Below, in pieces: positions 6,842 through 7,962 of a DNA stretch of 7,962 nucleotides; within the stretch, counting starts at the first letter, position 1; each line of letters starts with the position of its first letter. The stretch lies in assembly GCA_020353135.1 (NCBI GenBank), contig CP070688.1:2781504-2789465 (forward strand). The letters run 5' to 3'. Both the position numbers and the translations under genes were made by a program. Origin of the DNA: Chloroflexota bacterium. Lineage in GTDB: Bacteria; Chloroflexota; Anaerolineae; Promineifilales; Promineifilaceae. The notes beneath the pieces are model-generated. The model was not told the origin of the DNA. It searched no databases and was given only the letters and a program-made list of their open reading frames with translations.

Positions 6842-6922
6842 ATGGCAACCGCGGCCACCGAAGTCTTCTCTGCGGGAATCGCCTTGAGGGCATTAGCAGG
6901 CTTCGCCGCACCTATCTTTTGA
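6842..6922 (+). CDS. Possible 26-codon hydrophobic mini-ORF
   Basis: An ATG at 6842 follows GAGGG (6832-6836) by 5 bases, a proper SD arrangement, and the frame ends at TGA 6920-6922. The peptide begins MATAATEVFSAGIALR and ends ALAGFAAPIF: it is rich in Ala, without Cys and with only one acidic and one basic residue. It lies upstream of the HPr-kinase-like gene but also upstream of that gene's apparent promoter at 6969-6996. It could be a tiny membrane peptide, a peptide precursor or a chance frame. The only support is the SD spacing and the position, so confidence is low. Confidence 0.25.
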   Translation: MATAATEVFSAGIALRALAGFAAPIF

Positions 6923-6943
6923 ATCCATCTGGTCTAATACAAA

Positions 6944-6964
6944 GGAGATCACGGAGATCACGGA
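6944..6964. repeat. Tandem 9-bp repeat, 2.3 copies
   Basis: GGAGATCAC occurs at 6944-6952 and 6953-6961, followed by GGA. It lies just before the -35 element of the HPr-kinase-like gene. Short tandem units of this kind occur in intergenic DNA of environmental bacteria; a regulator site is possible but unproven. Confidence 0.6.
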
Positions 6965-6968
6965 ATTG

Positions 6969-6996
6969 TTGACCAGCAGGGATTTTGGGCCATAAT
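6969..6996 (+). promoter_or_regulatory. Sigma70-like promoter of the HPr-kinase-like gene
   Basis: TTGACC (6969-6974) and CATAAT (6991-6996) are 16 bases apart; five of six bases match consensus in each box. Transcription would start near 7003, leaving about 45 bases of leader before the ATG at 7048. Confidence 0.55.
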
Positions 6997-7047
6997 ATGC
7001 GGTCGCTTTGTGAATAGAGTGACTCTGAGACAAGTCGACCTGAATCG

Positions 7048-7944
7048 ATGTACCATTACTACGCCTTCGGCTTGAATATCGAATCTGAAATTGAGTGTCC
7101 CCTTTTAATCGAAGGTGACGGATCAGCGCCGGACCTGGTTGTGCGCCTGGGCCAGGTGCCGCATGAATTGGAGCAGGTCCAAGAATCGACGTCATGGTAC
7201 CAGATAAGCGCCGGTCGCTTCCTGCTCAAAGTAGACCAGGTAGCCCGTTACCTGGTTTCCGACGGGCGCGAAATCATGGTCGAACGCCATCCGCTGGCCG
7301 ACGACAAGGATGTGCGCCTGTTTCTTCTCGGCTCGGCGATGGGCGCGCTGTTGCACCAGCGCGGGGTTTGGCCTATTCACGGCAGCGCTGTCTCTACAGA
7401 ACATGGTGCAGTCCTATTTGTGGGCGATAAAGGGAGCGGCAAATCTACCCTGGCCGGGGCATTTAACCAGCGTGGCTTCCAGGTGCTGTCAGATGATGTC
7501 TGCGCCATCACCGTTGGGGACGATGGCGCCGCCCAGGTGTGGCCGGCGTACCCGCGCATCAGCTTGTGGGCCGATTCGGTTACCAAATTGGGAAGTGAGC
7601 CAAGTCAACTGACACGGACGGATAGCTTTCAGGAAAAATACGTGCTGCCGATGCAGCATTTCAGCCGTGACGCGGAACTGATCCAGGCAGTCTATGCCCT
7701 GTCTAGGTCGGAAGATCAAGAGTCGGTGCAACTGACGACGCTCAAAGGTTTTGATAAAGTTCGGGAACTGACCACCAATACCTATCGCCTGCACTTTCTT
7801 TCTGGCATGCAGCTAGCGTCGCAGCATTTTACGCAAGCCCAGGCGCTGGCCAAGCAGGCACGCGTGGTACGAATTGCGCGTCCCACCCGACCGTTCCTGC
7901 TTGATGAACTGGCCGATACAATCTTGAGAGATTTTGACAAATGA
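7048..7944 (+). CDS. HPr kinase/phosphorylase-like protein (HprK-related)
   Basis: This 298-aa cytoplasmic protein resembles the C-terminal kinase half of HPr kinase. True HprK phosphorylates Ser46 of the PTS protein HPr; shorter relatives lacking the usual N-domain occur in peptide-modification clusters, where some phosphorylate a precursor peptide (ThcoK in lasso-peptide clusters). Seen here are an N-terminal strand YHYYAFGLNIESEI (2-15), GVWPIHGSAV (106-115) with the conserved His (H111), P-loop VGDKGSGKST (125-134), the Asp pair in QVLSDDVCAI (145-154) and EKYVLP (196-201). The start is the only one after the in-frame TAG at 7015-7017; no good SD is seen. It is divergent from the ABC genes and overlaps the next gene by ATGA. 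The family is fairly certain; the substrate, HPr or a peptide, is unknown. Codon use and style agree with the neighbours. Confidence 0.82.
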   Translation: MYHYYAFGLNIESEIECPLLIEGDGSAPDLVVRLGQVPHELEQVQESTSWYQISAGRFLLKVDQVARYLVSDGREIMVERHPLADDKDVRLFLLGSAMGALLHQRGVWPIHGSAVSTEHGAVLFVGDKGSGKSTLAGAFNQRGFQVLSDDVCAITVGDDGAAQVWPAYPRISLWADSVTKLGSEPSQLTRTDSFQEKYVLPMQHFSRDAELIQAVYALSRSEDQESVQLTTLKGFDKVRELTTNTYRLHFLSGMQLASQHFTQAQALAKQARVVRIARPTRPFLLDELADTILRDFDK

Positions 7945-7962
7945 AGAACTCAGATGCAGTAG
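7941..7962 (+). CDS. Start of the next gene (7 codons only)
   Basis: An ATG at 7941-7943 overlaps the TGA at 7942-7944 of the HPr-kinase-like gene as ATGA, the usual sign of coupled translation. The visible start reads MKNSDAV and is too short to identify. In related loci a PqqD-like or peptide-modification protein often follows such a kinase, but nothing here proves this. Confidence 0.6.

Noticed and set aside
6817..6972. 51-codon plus-strand frame ending in RRSRRSRNC
   Set aside because: No SD, and its Arg-rich end is only the translated 9-bp tandem repeat; it overlaps the better mini-ORF at 6842.
1..7962. CRISPR arrays, tRNA or rRNA genes, insertion sequences
   Set aside because: No regularly spaced repeats, cloverleaf sequences, rRNA signatures or transposase frames were seen.

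Overview
The window looks like part of a Chloroflexota (Anaerolineae/Caldilineae-like) chromosome or metagenome contig. This rests on protein style: a large GT-C-like membrane protein with a lumenal tail of repeated beta-sandwiches, an arylsulfatase with a long N-terminal leader, and an HPr-kinase-like protein starting a possible peptide-modification cluster. It is an inference from family resemblance, not a search result.

Left part (1-1070): the first 62 codons of an arylsulfatase on the minus strand, behind a near-perfect Shine-Dalgarno (SD). Just upstream on the same strand lies a short broken ORF whose start resembles a sulfatase leader and whose end resembles the last helix and strand of a response-regulator receiver domain, so it is probably a fusion of two gene remnants. 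About 490 bases without a convincing gene follow, with a 12-bp palindrome and a hairpin, and then a clear bidirectional terminator at 955-983.

Middle (1072-6667), all on the minus strand: an ABC-2 transporter ATPase and its permease, overlapping by 14 bases; 66 bases on, a 928-aa polytopic GT-C-type glycosyltransferase-like protein; then a 79-codon questionable ORF behind a strong SD; and finally a small secreted protein of unknown function ending at the terminator. ATPase and permease form one exporter. The GT-C-like protein, reading in the same direction, may act on the exported material or another envelope glycan, but the substrate is not visible.

Right part (6668-7962): a 380-bp divergent intergenic region with a 9-bp tandem repeat, two inverted repeats, a 26-codon hydrophobic mini-ORF with a well-placed SD, and a sigma70-like promoter. 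The promoter reads into an HPr kinase-like gene on the plus strand (7048-7944). The next gene starts with an ATGA overlap and leaves the window after seven codons. Kinases of this type often sit with PqqD-like proteins and asparagine-synthetase-like or protease genes in lasso-peptide and related clusters, so a peptide-modification locus may begin here; the deciding genes lie beyond 7962.
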